A DNA stretch of 25,896 nucleotides. Source: JBBATK01 sp046052705. GTDB taxonomy: Bacteria; Bacteroidota; Ignavibacteria; Kapaibacteriales; NICIL-2. Of the stretch, positions 8,189-15,262 are shown in pieces. The position numbers were made by a program, and so were the translations under genes. Below the pieces are notes generated by a model, which worked only from the letters and a program-made list of their open reading frames with translations, was not told where the DNA came from and made no database searches. Position 1 is the stretch's first letter. The number at the start of each line of letters is the position of its first letter. The stretch spans positions 1-25,896 of the forward strand of contig JBJOLU010000190.1 in NCBI GenBank assembly GCA_046052705.1. Reading direction: 5' to 3'.

Positions 8189-8259
8189 GGTCCCGTAGCA
8201 AAGTGGCTATGCAGAGCTCTGCAAAAGCTCCTACGGCGGTTCGAATCCGTCCGGGACCT
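8189..8259 (+). tRNA. tRNA-Cys (anticodon GCA)
   Basis: The cloverleaf can be drawn completely. The acceptor stem is GGTCCCG (8189-8195) with CGGGACC (8252-8258) and discriminator T8259. The D stem is GCA/TGC (8198-8200, 8210-8212). The anticodon stem GAGCT/AGCTC (8214-8218, 8226-8230) encloses the loop CTGCAAA, giving anticodon GCA at 8221-8223. The variable loop has four bases. The T arm GGCGG-TTCGAAT-CCGTC (8235-8251) has one G-U pair. U73 is the expected cysteine identity base. The 3' CCA is not encoded. Confidence 0.95.
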
Positions 8260-8264
8260 CTACT

Positions 8265-8295
8265 AAAAGCGATTCGTTACGACTCGCTTTTTTTT
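8265..8295 (+). terminator. Rho-independent terminator after tRNA-Cys
   Basis: AAAAGCGA (8265-8272) pairs with TCGCTTTT (8284-8291), the apical part TCG-TTA-CGA adds three more pairs, and an eight-T run (8288-8295) closes the element. It ends the tRNA transcript 22 bases before efp, so efp probably has separate transcription or depends on read-through. Confidence 0.85.
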
Positions 8296-8317
8296 CATCA
8301 TTTTCGTTAGCAGTGCC

Positions 8318-8881
8318 ATGCCTACCACATCCGATCTCAAACCCGGCATTTTTATCAAGTTCAACAATGAGCTTTGTCAGGTACTCGAATCAGAGCACCG
8401 CACCCCCGGTAACCTTCGCGCTTTCTATCAAGTGAAACTGCGCGTGATTCGTTCCGGAAAGCTTCTTGAGAATCGCTATCGTTCGGGAGAGACCATCGAG
8501 ATTGTTCGCGTGGAAACCAGACCTTTTCAGTATCTGTATCGCGATGGCGATTTCTTCGTGTTTATGGAGAACGAGACCTACGAGCAGATCACGGTAGACG
8601 CCAAGATTGTTGGCGACGCTGCCAAGTTCATGAAAGAAAGCCAGGAAGTTCAAGTAGCTTTTGAAGAAAGCACACCGCTTTCGGTGGAGCTTCCCGCTCA
8701 CGTCATTTTGCGCATCACCTACACCGAACCCGGATTCAAGGGCGATTCCGCAAACAACGTTCTGAAGCCGGCAACCCTAGAGACCGGCGCATCGATTAGC
8801 ATTCCTACCTTTGTTAACGATGGAGAGCTTATTCGCATCGACACACGTACGGGCCAGTACGTTGAGCGCGTAAAGGAATAA
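8318..8881 (+). CDS. efp: Translation elongation factor P
   Basis: This 187-residue protein has the three-domain EF-P layout: KOW-like domain I (residues 1-65), OB domain II (about 67-125) and OB domain III (about 130-187) with the C-terminal signature region NVLKPATLETGASISIPTFVNDGELIRIDTRTGQYVERV read in pieces. EF-P enters the ribosomal E site and relieves stalling at polyproline. At the tip of the domain I loop, where E. coli has the modified Lys34 in PGKGQA, this protein reads PGNLRA, so the aligned residue is Asn32, with Arg34 two positions on. Lysine beta-lysylation therefore cannot occur at the standard place. The gene precedes accB and accC on the same strand, an order common in bacteria. 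Start is ATG 8318 just after the tRNA terminator; no clear Shine-Dalgarno is seen. Confidence 0.95.
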   Translation: MPTTSDLKPGIFIKFNNELCQVLESEHRTPGNLRAFYQVKLRVIRSGKLLENRYRSGETIEIVRVETRPFQYLYRDGDFFVFMENETYEQITVDAKIVGDAAKFMKESQEVQVAFEESTPLSVELPAHVILRITYTEPGFKGDSANNVLKPATLETGASISIPTFVNDGELIRIDTRTGQYVERVKE

Positions 8882-8917
8882 CATCGCTGCCTTCAAAAGG
8901 CCATACACCAATTTCAA

Positions 8918-8996
8918 GAAAATGAGGGATTTTGTTAAGTTTTTAGCAAAATCGTCAAGGTTTTTGTCAATTTTCTACAAAAACACCTCACTTTTC
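8918..8996 (+). ncRNA. Candidate three-way-junction leader structure upstream of accB
   Basis: Three nested helices can be drawn by eye. P1 pairs GAAAATGAGG (8918-8927) with CCTCACTTTTC (8986-8996, one bulged C). P2 is ATTTTGTTAA (8929-8938) with TTAGCAAAAT (8943-8952), ten pairs closed by a GTTT tetraloop. P3 is GTTTTTGT (8960-8967) with ACAAAAAC (8977-8984), eight perfect pairs. The junction strands are 1, 7 and 1 bases. I recognise no known riboswitch or leader family. AT-rich composition raises the chance of random pairing. Confidence 0.4.
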
Positions 8997-9022
8997 TTGG
9001 TTTTTCATTTTCAAAAAAACTG

Positions 9023-9051
9023 TTGTCAGATCCCCCCTACTCCTGTAACTT
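9023..9051 (+). promoter_or_regulatory. Possible promoter of accB-accC
   Basis: TTGTCA (9023-9028) and TAACTT (9046-9051) are 17 bases apart, a sigma-70-like layout with a good -35 and a poor -10 box. If real, transcription would start a few bases before the accB ribosome-binding site and the structured region upstream would not be in this transcript. Confidence 0.25.
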
Positions 9052-9068
9052 GTGTAGGATTTCTGACA
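9024..9068 (+). promoter_or_regulatory. Hairpin immediately before the accB ribosome-binding site
   Basis: TGTCAGA (9024-9030) pairs perfectly with TCTGACA (9062-9068), and inside it CCTAC (9036-9040) pairs with GTAGG (9054-9058). The structure ends six bases before GGAG at 9075-9078, the accB Shine-Dalgarno, so it could influence translation initiation. Confidence 0.4.
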
Positions 9069-9085
9069 CATAACGGAGATTAATT

Positions 9086-9541
9086 ATGGACTTAGTGTTT
9101 TTGAAAAAGCTGATGAAGATGTTCGACGATTCTACCTTGAGTGAGCTTGAGGTGGCAAACGAAGGACAGACCGTAAAGCTTCGTCGCGTTATCGGAGGCA
9201 CTCCCTCTGTGGTCTCCATGCAGCCCCATGTTGTGGCAGCTCCGGCTCCGGCCGCAGCCCCTGCTGCAACACCTGCACCCGCTGCCGCGCCGGCGTCGTC
9301 GAACAAAACAGTTCTCTCGCCTATAGTTGGAACGTTTTATCGCGCCCCTGCTCCCGATGCCGATGCCTTCGTAAAAGTTGGCGATCACGTTAGTGCAGGC
9401 CAAACGCTCTGTATCGTGGAAGCGATGAAGCTCATGAACGAAATCGAAAGCGATGTAACCGGAACAATAGTTCGTATCCTCGTTGAAAATCAGAACCCCG
9501 TTGAGTACAATCAACCATTGTTCGAAATCAAGCCCGACTAA
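9086..9541 (+). CDS. accB: Acetyl-CoA carboxylase biotin carboxyl carrier protein
   Basis: This 151-residue protein carries biotin between the carboxylase (AccC) and carboxyltransferase (AccA/AccD) halves of acetyl-CoA carboxylase, the first committed step of fatty acid synthesis. The N-terminal helical part (residues 1-45) is followed by an Ala/Pro-rich flexible linker (about 50-72) and a biotinyl domain (about 75-151). The domain has the typical SPIVGTFYRAPAPDADAFVKVGD entry (read in pieces) and the biotinylation motif EAMKLM, placing biotin on Lys115. A GGAG Shine-Dalgarno at 9075-9078 supports ATG 9086. The next gene, accC, starts 46 bases downstream. The preceding 204 bases are AT-rich and contain several strong inverted repeats. 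Confidence 0.96.
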   Translation: MDLVFLKKLMKMFDDSTLSELEVANEGQTVKLRRVIGGTPSVVSMQPHVVAAPAPAAAPAATPAPAAAPASSNKTVLSPIVGTFYRAPAPDADAFVKVGDHVSAGQTLCIVEAMKLMNEIESDVTGTIVRILVENQNPVEYNQPLFEIKPD

Positions 9542-9587
9542 GGTGCTTGAGCTTAGTGTTTGATGATGTACTACTCTACCAAACGGC

Positions 9588-10931
9588 ATGAATAAGATTC
9601 TCATAGCAAATCGGGGTGAAATTGCACTGCGTATCATCCGCGCCTGTCGGGAGATGGGCATAAAGACCGTAGCGGTGTATTCGGAAGCCGACCGTTCGTC
9701 GTTGCATGTTCGTTTCGCCGACGAAGCGGTGTGCATTGGCCCGGCCCAGAGCAAACTCTCGTACTTGAAGATTCCGCATATCATTGCAGCGGCTCAGTTA
9801 ACCAATGCCGATGCCATTCATCCGGGCTATGGATTCCTGGCGGAGAACGACACCTTTGCGGAAATCTGTCGCGATTGCGGTATCACCTTTATAGGCCCTA
9901 CACCGGATCAGATCATTCGCATGGGCAATAAGTCTATTGCCAAGGAAACGATGTCGGCTGCGGGCGTACCGGTAGTACCCGGCAGCGATGGCATTGTACC
10001 GTCGTTGCAGGATGCCTACACCATCGCTGAACTTGTTGGATACCCCGTGATGCTCAAGGCCGTAGCCGGTGGCGGCGGTAAAGGAATGCGCTATGTGGAA
10101 TCGCCCGCCGAACTGGAGCGTGCTTTTGTCACTGCGCGTAACGAAGCAGAAGCTGCCTTCAGCAACCCCGATGTATACATCGAGAAGTTTGTTGAGGAGC
10201 CGCGCCATATCGAGGTGCAGGTGTTTGGCGACAACTTCGGAAACGTGATTCACTTGAATGAGCGTGAGTGCTCTATTCAGCGCCGTCATCAGAAGTTGAT
10301 TGAAGAAGCGCCGTCGCCCATCATGACCGCTGAGCTTCGCGCAGCAATGGGCGAAGCAGCCGTTCGCGGTGCTAAAGCCGTGAACTATGCGGGCGCAGGA
10401 ACGGTGGAGTTCCTCGTGGACAAGCACCGCAACTTTTACTTTATGGAGATGAACACCCGTATTCAGGTGGAGCATCCCGTTACAGAGCAATCACTGCAGG
10501 TTGATTTGATCAAGGAACAGATTCGCGTAGCGGCGGGAGAGAAACTCTCGCTGGTGCAAAGCAAGCCGAAGTTCCACTCAATTGAGTGCCGCATCAATGC
10601 CGAAGATCCACTGCACGGCTGGCGTCCGTCGCCGGGCATGATCACTTCTCTGCATTTTCCCGGCGGACATGGCGTGCGCGTGGATTCTCATGTGTACCAG
10701 GGCTATGCAATTCCCCCGTATTACGATTCCATGATTGCCAAGCTTATCACCTTTGCCGATACCCGTATGGAAGCCATCGAGAAAATGCGCCGCGCATTGG
10801 ATGAGCTTACCATCGAGGGTATTCATACTACTATTCCCTTCCACCGCGCAATGATGAACAATCCTGATTTCATCGCCGGTAACTTTGATACAAAGTATCT
10901 GGATACTAAAGGTTGGCAGCGGGAGGAGTAG
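9588..10931 (+). CDS. accC: Acetyl-CoA carboxylase biotin carboxylase subunit
   Basis: This 447-residue ATP-grasp enzyme carboxylates the biotin on AccB using ATP and bicarbonate. Length equals the usual about 450 residues. The N-terminal biotin carboxylase domain starts NKILIANRGEIALRII, with HPGYGFLAEN at 78-87. The ATP-grasp part shows Lys157 in VMLKAVAGGGGKGMR with the glycine-rich loop at 161-167. The catalytic and metal-binding segment FYFMEMNTRIQVEHPVTE follows, and the C-terminal domain includes the HSIECRINAEDP region. It is transcribed with accB and ends 50 bases before a strong terminator. All residues I would expect for an active enzyme are visible. Confidence 0.97.
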   Translation: MNKILIANRGEIALRIIRACREMGIKTVAVYSEADRSSLHVRFADEAVCIGPAQSKLSYLKIPHIIAAAQLTNADAIHPGYGFLAENDTFAEICRDCGITFIGPTPDQIIRMGNKSIAKETMSAAGVPVVPGSDGIVPSLQDAYTIAELVGYPVMLKAVAGGGGKGMRYVESPAELERAFVTARNEAEAAFSNPDVYIEKFVEEPRHIEVQVFGDNFGNVIHLNERECSIQRRHQKLIEEAPSPIMTAELRAAMGEAAVRGAKAVNYAGAGTVEFLVDKHRNFYFMEMNTRIQVEHPVTEQSLQVDLIKEQIRVAAGEKLSLVQSKPKFHSIECRINAEDPLHGWRPSPGMITSLHFPGGHGVRVDSHVYQGYAIPPYYDSMIAKLITFADTRMEAIEKMRRALDELTIEGIHTTIPFHRAMMNNPDFIAGNFDTKYLDTKGWQREE

Positions 10932-10981
10932 GATTGGGGGGGGCCACTCAAAGGATGGGACTTTGCCGCACATAATAATCA

Positions 10982-11016
10982 AAAAGGCCCGCTTCCTTAC
11001 GGGAAGCGGGCCTTTT
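10982..11016. terminator. Bidirectional rho-independent terminator between accC and the TonB receptor gene
   Basis: AAAAGGCCCGCTTCC (10982-10996) pairs over its whole length with GGAAGCGGGCCTTTT (11002-11016) around the loop TTACG, and the A-run and T-run flank a GC-rich core. It works for plus-strand accC and for the convergent receptor gene ending at 11039. Confidence 0.93.
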
Positions 11017-11038
11017 AGTTTCTGCTATCAACCTACTG

Positions 11039-13843
11039 TTAGAAATTATATGTCAATCGACCGGTGATAAGTCTGCCGATCGGTGCAGCACCGATAAACT
11101 GACTTACCTTGTGATCAACAATATTCTCTACGCTCAAGAAGGCTGTAACACCTGCCATGAAGGGCAACTTGTACGAGGCCTGAAGATCCACTAACCAGTA
11201 GGGATTTATTTGACCAATGTACACACCGCTATTCATTTCAAAGCCGCCATTCCAGCGAGCTTGCATACCCACGGTATAACCTTCGTCTGCGCGATAATTC
11301 GCAGACAATGCGCCGCGGAACTTAGGAGCGTTCAGCGCTAAGTCCGAGATGCCGTCCAGGTTGCGGAAAATGTTCTTATCGGAGTCTGCGCTGTCTCCCA
11401 TGATGTTCATAACGGAAGCTGTACCGCGCAGTGTAAGCATGCGGTTCACTTTCCACTCTGTAGAGAGATCAATACCCAGAAGTGTTACATCACCGAAGTT
11501 GCGAGGTCCAAGGGTAATAGCGGTTCTATCGGGCGATTCCACCGGCGACACCGTGCCCAAAGGCAGGGATGATACCTGAGCAAAGCCGCCTGCAATCTGC
11601 GCAGCTGCAACCGGCGCCTGCACGTTTGCAATACTGTCGGCGATGGTCTTGGGAAGACCCTGCTGCTGCAGTGCACCGCTAATTGCTCCTTGAAGAATCG
11701 GGCGATAGTATGCATCCAATCCTTGAGCAGCGAAGAACACATTAGGTGTCATTACCTGCTGGGAGCCAATGAAATCCTTGATCTCTGAGTAATAAACATC
11801 AGCGGAAAGAGACACACCGGAACCCACATTACCGGTATAACCAAACTCTACTGTTTGATTAACCGTGGGGCGCAAGCGCGCAATATCCTGAACGGTTGTC
11901 ACAGGTGTGAACTTACCGGTGCTGGGGTTCAACGATGCCATTACAGCAGCGATGGTTGTGGGCTGAGGAGCACCGTTGATTACTCCGGTAATCAAGGCGC
12001 GCTGTGCAGGATCGGTAATGGTAGCAGCAATACCTGCCAACACTATTCCCTTAGCAATTGCCCACACACCGTTTGCATCGCCGGTGGAGAACTTCGCACC
12101 GCCGGCCTGGGGTGAATAAAAGTACGGCTTACCGTTGGCATCACGCTCGAAGGTAAAGCCGGTTTCGCCCACGCCAAGTGCGCGAACAGCAAGCTTCCAT
12201 GCGGGATTAATGGGCTGGCCTGTAGCAGGATTAACAAGAATGTTTTTCTTCGCCTCCAAATCCAAGAACAAATCGTTGGTAGATGGCGTAGAGAACGCGC
12301 GGTTGAATGTCACACGCACGGAATTGGTCTCGTTGATTTTATACAGCAAAGCAGCGCGCGGAGAGATCATTGCGTCTTCCAAGCGATTGTGCTTATCAAA
12401 ACGAACGGTAGCCAAGAAGTTCAGCTTGTCCTTGATTACTCCATAATTGGATTGCAAGTACGCGCCGTATTCATTGATATTATCGTTGTCTTCGTTCTTA
12501 CCGTTGATGGTACCATCGGTAACGGGATTGGTCATAAACACATCCGCGCCATAGGTAAGATTCCAATCCGACATTGGTGAATAGGCATGCTGCAAACGGC
12601 CTACCATTAAGCTGGATTTATCAACAATAGGATTGCCGGTGCGGAGCAAATATGTACCGCCGGCATCGCTCATATTGTAGGTGAGCTGCGCCATCAAATC
12701 GCCGGAGTTCAATTGCGCATTTGCATAGGTGTAGCGCCAGTCTTTACCCTGTCCTGCACCAAGATCGGTCATTTCGATACCGGTCATGAGTTGCGACACA
12801 CCTGTGCTCAACGACAATGCGGTGCGATCGGAAATGTTGTAGTCCAAACGAGCATCAGCGCTGAAGCGCTCGTGCTTTTGAATACGCTTGCCGATCAGAT
12901 TCGTATCTCCTTCACCTGTAGCCTTTGCAACAGACAATGCTGTAGATTCTTCTTTAACTTCATTCGTGTCCCATGCCCAGTCGTCAGCACTTAAATATTG
13001 GGCGGAGATCTTATATCCAAGATTCTCGCTAATAGTACCGGCATGGCGCGCCATCACGTTCATCAACGCTTGATTACCCATTGCCACGCTGATCGAAGTT
13101 CCCTTTGAAGCAAAGGGCGAGCGTGTGATCATGTTTACCACACCCTGTGTAACGTTGGGTCCGAACAATGCGGAACCGGGGCCGCGCACTACTTCAATGC
13201 GCTCGATATCATCTACCGTAGAAGGAACGAAGTACGAGATATTCGCGCGCAGCGAGGGAACGCTGGACATGCGATAATCAGTAAGCGTGAGCACGCTTCC
13301 GCTGAACACATTAGAAAATCCGCGAACGGCAATTTCGTTTTGGCCAATACCCTTTTGAACAATGTCAACACCGGTAACACCGCGCAGCTGCTCTGCAGCC
13401 GACAATGAGGGACGAGCCTGAATGTCCGCTGCACTCACCACACTCACCGAAGCAGGTGCGTCAAGAGCACGCTCGGCGCGGCGCGAAGCGGATACAACCA
13501 CATCTTCGGTGCGGGTTGCAATCTCGTCCAGCGAGATGTTCTTTACTACGTCGTCCGAGGCAATGGAAACGGAAACCGTTTCGGTTTTATAACCTATACA
13601 CGATACCGTTAGCGTATATGAACCCTTCGAAAGGTTGCGTACCTCGTACGAACCACGATTGTTTGAGTAGGTACCGCGAGCTTGCGACACCACTGCGTCC
13701 GATGAGCTCGATACTTTAATCCGAGCACCGGCAATTGGTCCGTTACCGGACGACGACGTGACCTTTCCGCTGATGGAGCCTTGCGCAAACGCAACAACGC
13801 TTGCCACAACCATCGCAAGGATGACTGACATCACTCTTCGCAT
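11039..13843 (-). CDS. TonB-dependent outer-membrane receptor with carboxypeptidase-regulatory-like domain
   Basis: This 934-residue protein is an outer-membrane, energy-coupled receptor. It has a signal peptide (residues 1-21, ending AFAQ), a carboxypeptidase-regulatory-like beta domain (about 22-110, with GSYEVRNLSKGSYTLTVSC), a plug domain (about 125-235, with SVVSAADIQARP, IAVRGFSNV and IERIEVVRGPGSALFGPN) and a 22-strand-type barrel ending in the aromatic C terminus TGRLTYNF needed for outer-membrane insertion. Two Ala/Gly/Ile-rich stretches in the barrel half, around GIVLAGIAATITDPAQRALI and GAISGALQQQGLPKTIADS, look like large extracellular loops and are unusually hydrophobic. No SusD-type lipoprotein gene is adjacent, so a SusCD glycan system is unlikely; the ligand is unknown. 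A weak AGGGG precedes the start at 13843. Transcription ends at the shared terminator near 11000. Confidence 0.93.
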   Translation of the reverse strand: MRRVMSVILAMVVASVVAFAQGSISGKVTSSSGNGPIAGARIKVSSSSDAVVSQARGTYSNNRGSYEVRNLSKGSYTLTVSCIGYKTETVSVSIASDDVVKNISLDEIATRTEDVVVSASRRAERALDAPASVSVVSAADIQARPSLSAAEQLRGVTGVDIVQKGIGQNEIAVRGFSNVFSGSVLTLTDYRMSSVPSLRANISYFVPSTVDDIERIEVVRGPGSALFGPNVTQGVVNMITRSPFASKGTSISVAMGNQALMNVMARHAGTISENLGYKISAQYLSADDWAWDTNEVKEESTALSVAKATGEGDTNLIGKRIQKHERFSADARLDYNISDRTALSLSTGVSQLMTGIEMTDLGAGQGKDWRYTYANAQLNSGDLMAQLTYNMSDAGGTYLLRTGNPIVDKSSLMVGRLQHAYSPMSDWNLTYGADVFMTNPVTDGTINGKNEDNDNINEYGAYLQSNYGVIKDKLNFLATVRFDKHNRLEDAMISPRAALLYKINETNSVRVTFNRAFSTPSTNDLFLDLEAKKNILVNPATGQPINPAWKLAVRALGVGETGFTFERDANGKPYFYSPQAGGAKFSTGDANGVWAIAKGIVLAGIAATITDPAQRALITGVINGAPQPTTIAAVMASLNPSTGKFTPVTTVQDIARLRPTVNQTVEFGYTGNVGSGVSLSADVYYSEIKDFIGSQQVMTPNVFFAAQGLDAYYRPILQGAISGALQQQGLPKTIADSIANVQAPVAAAQIAGGFAQVSSLPLGTVSPVESPDRTAITLGPRNFGDVTLLGIDLSTEWKVNRMLTLRGTASVMNIMGDSADSDKNIFRNLDGISDLALNAPKFRGALSANYRADEGYTVGMQARWNGGFEMNSGVYIGQINPYWLVDLQASYKLPFMAGVTAFLSVENIVDHKVSQFIGAAPIGRLITGRLTYNF

Positions 13844-13895
13844 ACTAACCCCTATGAATGTGAGAAAACGAGAACTGTGAATAGTCTTGACGCAT

Positions 13896-13926
13896 CAATA
13901 CCTTCCGCACCGACGAAGGCGTATTG
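13896..13926 (-). promoter_or_regulatory. Hairpin in the TonB receptor leader
   Basis: CAATA-CCTTC (13896-13905) pairs with GAAGG (13915-13919) and TATTG (13922-13926), with a two-base CG bulge and a nine-base loop. It lies about 53-83 bases upstream of the receptor start, in the probable 5' untranslated region, so it may regulate or stabilise the mRNA. Confidence 0.35.
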
Positions 13927-14260
13927 AGTATTCAATTGGTGAGTGATGTAGCGGATTCCCCTTGAATCCTAAAAACCAACTTCAAACCAAACTCTGTTTT
14001 CACTCAAAGGTATGCTGCTCCTTTGCTTGGTGGCGTGAACACCGTTTGGATATGAATACCCAAAAATGCCTAGCGTCAGGGAATTCTCATAACTTTTTTT
14101 TCATCGCAGGCCCCACTATTGCGAAGAGATATACCGCGCGCTACAGGCACGGTGGTGGAGTCGTTGTAATCCGCGCTCTGCGGCATTGCAGTTATCGTTG
14201 GTCTTCGCTCGGGGTTTGCCTAATTTGTTCAGCACTTCGTTATTCACACTCTCACCATTC

Positions 14261-14265
14261 GGAGG
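14261..14265 (+). promoter_or_regulatory. Shine-Dalgarno site of the SPFH gene
   Basis: GGAGG followed six bases later by ATG 14272 fixes this start and rules out an extended upstream reading frame in the intergenic region. Confidence 0.8.
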
Positions 14266-14271
14266 TACATC

Positions 14272-15213
14272 ATGCTTGGCAGTTACATTCTACTTCTTTT
14301 ACTTTTTCTACTCGTCTTTGCGTCCCTGCGCACCGTAGCCCAGGGCACGGTGGCCGTGGTTACCATGTTCGGTAAATACCGGCGTGTAATGCTCCCCGGT
14401 TTGAATGTAAAGATTCCATTGCTCGAGACCATTCAACGCCGTATCTCAATTCAAAATCGATCGGCGGATTTGGAGTTTCAAGCGATCACGGGCGACCAAG
14501 CCAATGTGTATTTCAAAGCCATGATTCTGTATGCGGTGCTCAATGCCGACGAAGAAACAGTGAAGAATGTGGCCTTCAAATTCATCGACGAAAAGAACTT
14601 CATGCAAGCCCTGATCCGCACGGTAGAGGGAACGGTGCGATCGTTCGTTGCCACAAAGAAACAGGTGGAGATCTTATCGCTGCGCAACGAAATCGTAGCC
14701 GAAGTGAAGCATCACCTGGATGCATCGCTGGAGGAGTGGGGCTATCACCTTATCGATTTGCAAATCAATGACATCACCTTCGACAAAGCTATTATTGAAT
14801 CGATGGCAAAGGTAGTGGCTTCACAGAATCTTAAAGCTGCTGCCGAGAACGAAGGTCAGGCGCTGTTAATCAAACGCACTAAAGAAGCCGAGGCCGAAGG
14901 TAATGCCATCAAGATCAGCGCTGAAGCCGAGCGACTTGCAATGCAAATGCGTGGCGAGGGTGTAACGCTGTTTCGTGAATCGGCTGCGCGTGGTATGCGA
15001 GACTCCGCAAAGGAACTGCAGGATGCAGGCCTGGATTCGTCTATGATTCTGTTCCAGATGTGGACCGAAACCGTAAAGCATGTTGCGGAATATGGTAAGG
15101 GCAACGTCATTTTCTTCGACGGCTCGTCCGAGGGAATGGATAAAACCATGCGAGAGATGCTTGCCCTGAGCGCTCGTCAGTATGTTACCACCGGGAAATC
15201 GGACGCAGCGTAA
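14272..15213 (+). CDS. SPFH/Band 7 domain membrane protein
   Basis: This 313-residue protein has one N-terminal hydrophobic anchor (residues 4-18) followed by an SPFH (stomatin/prohibitin/flotillin) domain, about residues 22-200. Recognisable pieces are VAQGTVAVVTMFGKYRRVMLPGLNVKIPLLE, read in parts, and the helix LRNEIVAEVKHHLDASLEEWGYHLIDLQINDI, also in parts. A charged, Ala/Glu-rich coiled-coil region follows (about 195-240, AEAEGNAIKISAEAERLAMQ). Such proteins oligomerise in the inner membrane and act as scaffolds or protease regulators; no specific partner is shown here. The NfeD-type gene that often accompanies slipins is absent on both sides. The secreted FG-GAP protein gene begins about 50 bases downstream on the same strand. 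Confidence 0.9.
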   Translation: MLGSYILLLLLFLLVFASLRTVAQGTVAVVTMFGKYRRVMLPGLNVKIPLLETIQRRISIQNRSADLEFQAITGDQANVYFKAMILYAVLNADEETVKNVAFKFIDEKNFMQALIRTVEGTVRSFVATKKQVEILSLRNEIVAEVKHHLDASLEEWGYHLIDLQINDITFDKAIIESMAKVVASQNLKAAAENEGQALLIKRTKEAEAEGNAIKISAEAERLAMQMRGEGVTLFRESAARGMRDSAKELQDAGLDSSMILFQMWTETVKHVAEYGKGNVIFFDGSSEGMDKTMREMLALSARQYVTTGKSDAA

Positions 15214-15262
15214 TTTCTCCCTTCTCATTGCATCATTTGAACCACCGGATTATTGAATAGTT

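Larger units (their letters stand above)
13844..14271. other. 428-base divergent intergenic region between the TonB receptor and SPFH genes
   Basis: I see no convincing gene. The minus-strand part is the receptor leader and contains a hairpin at 13896-13926. The rest holds T-rich tracts (14093-14102) and presumably a promoter for each gene. I looked for cobalamin and other common leader motifs in the receptor direction and did not find a match. The GGAGG at 14261-14265 is the SPFH ribosome-binding site. Confidence 0.5.

Noticed and set aside
13844..14271. Cobalamin riboswitch in front of the TonB receptor
   Set aside because: I read the receptor-direction leader and did not find the B12 box or the conserved core elements in order.
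13962..14375. Open plus-strand frame of 137 codons across the receptor-SPFH gap
   Set aside because: It overlaps the start of the SPFH gene in another frame, has no recognisable domain, is rich in His, Cys and Arg like random translation, and SPFH has its own strong ribosome-binding site at 14261.
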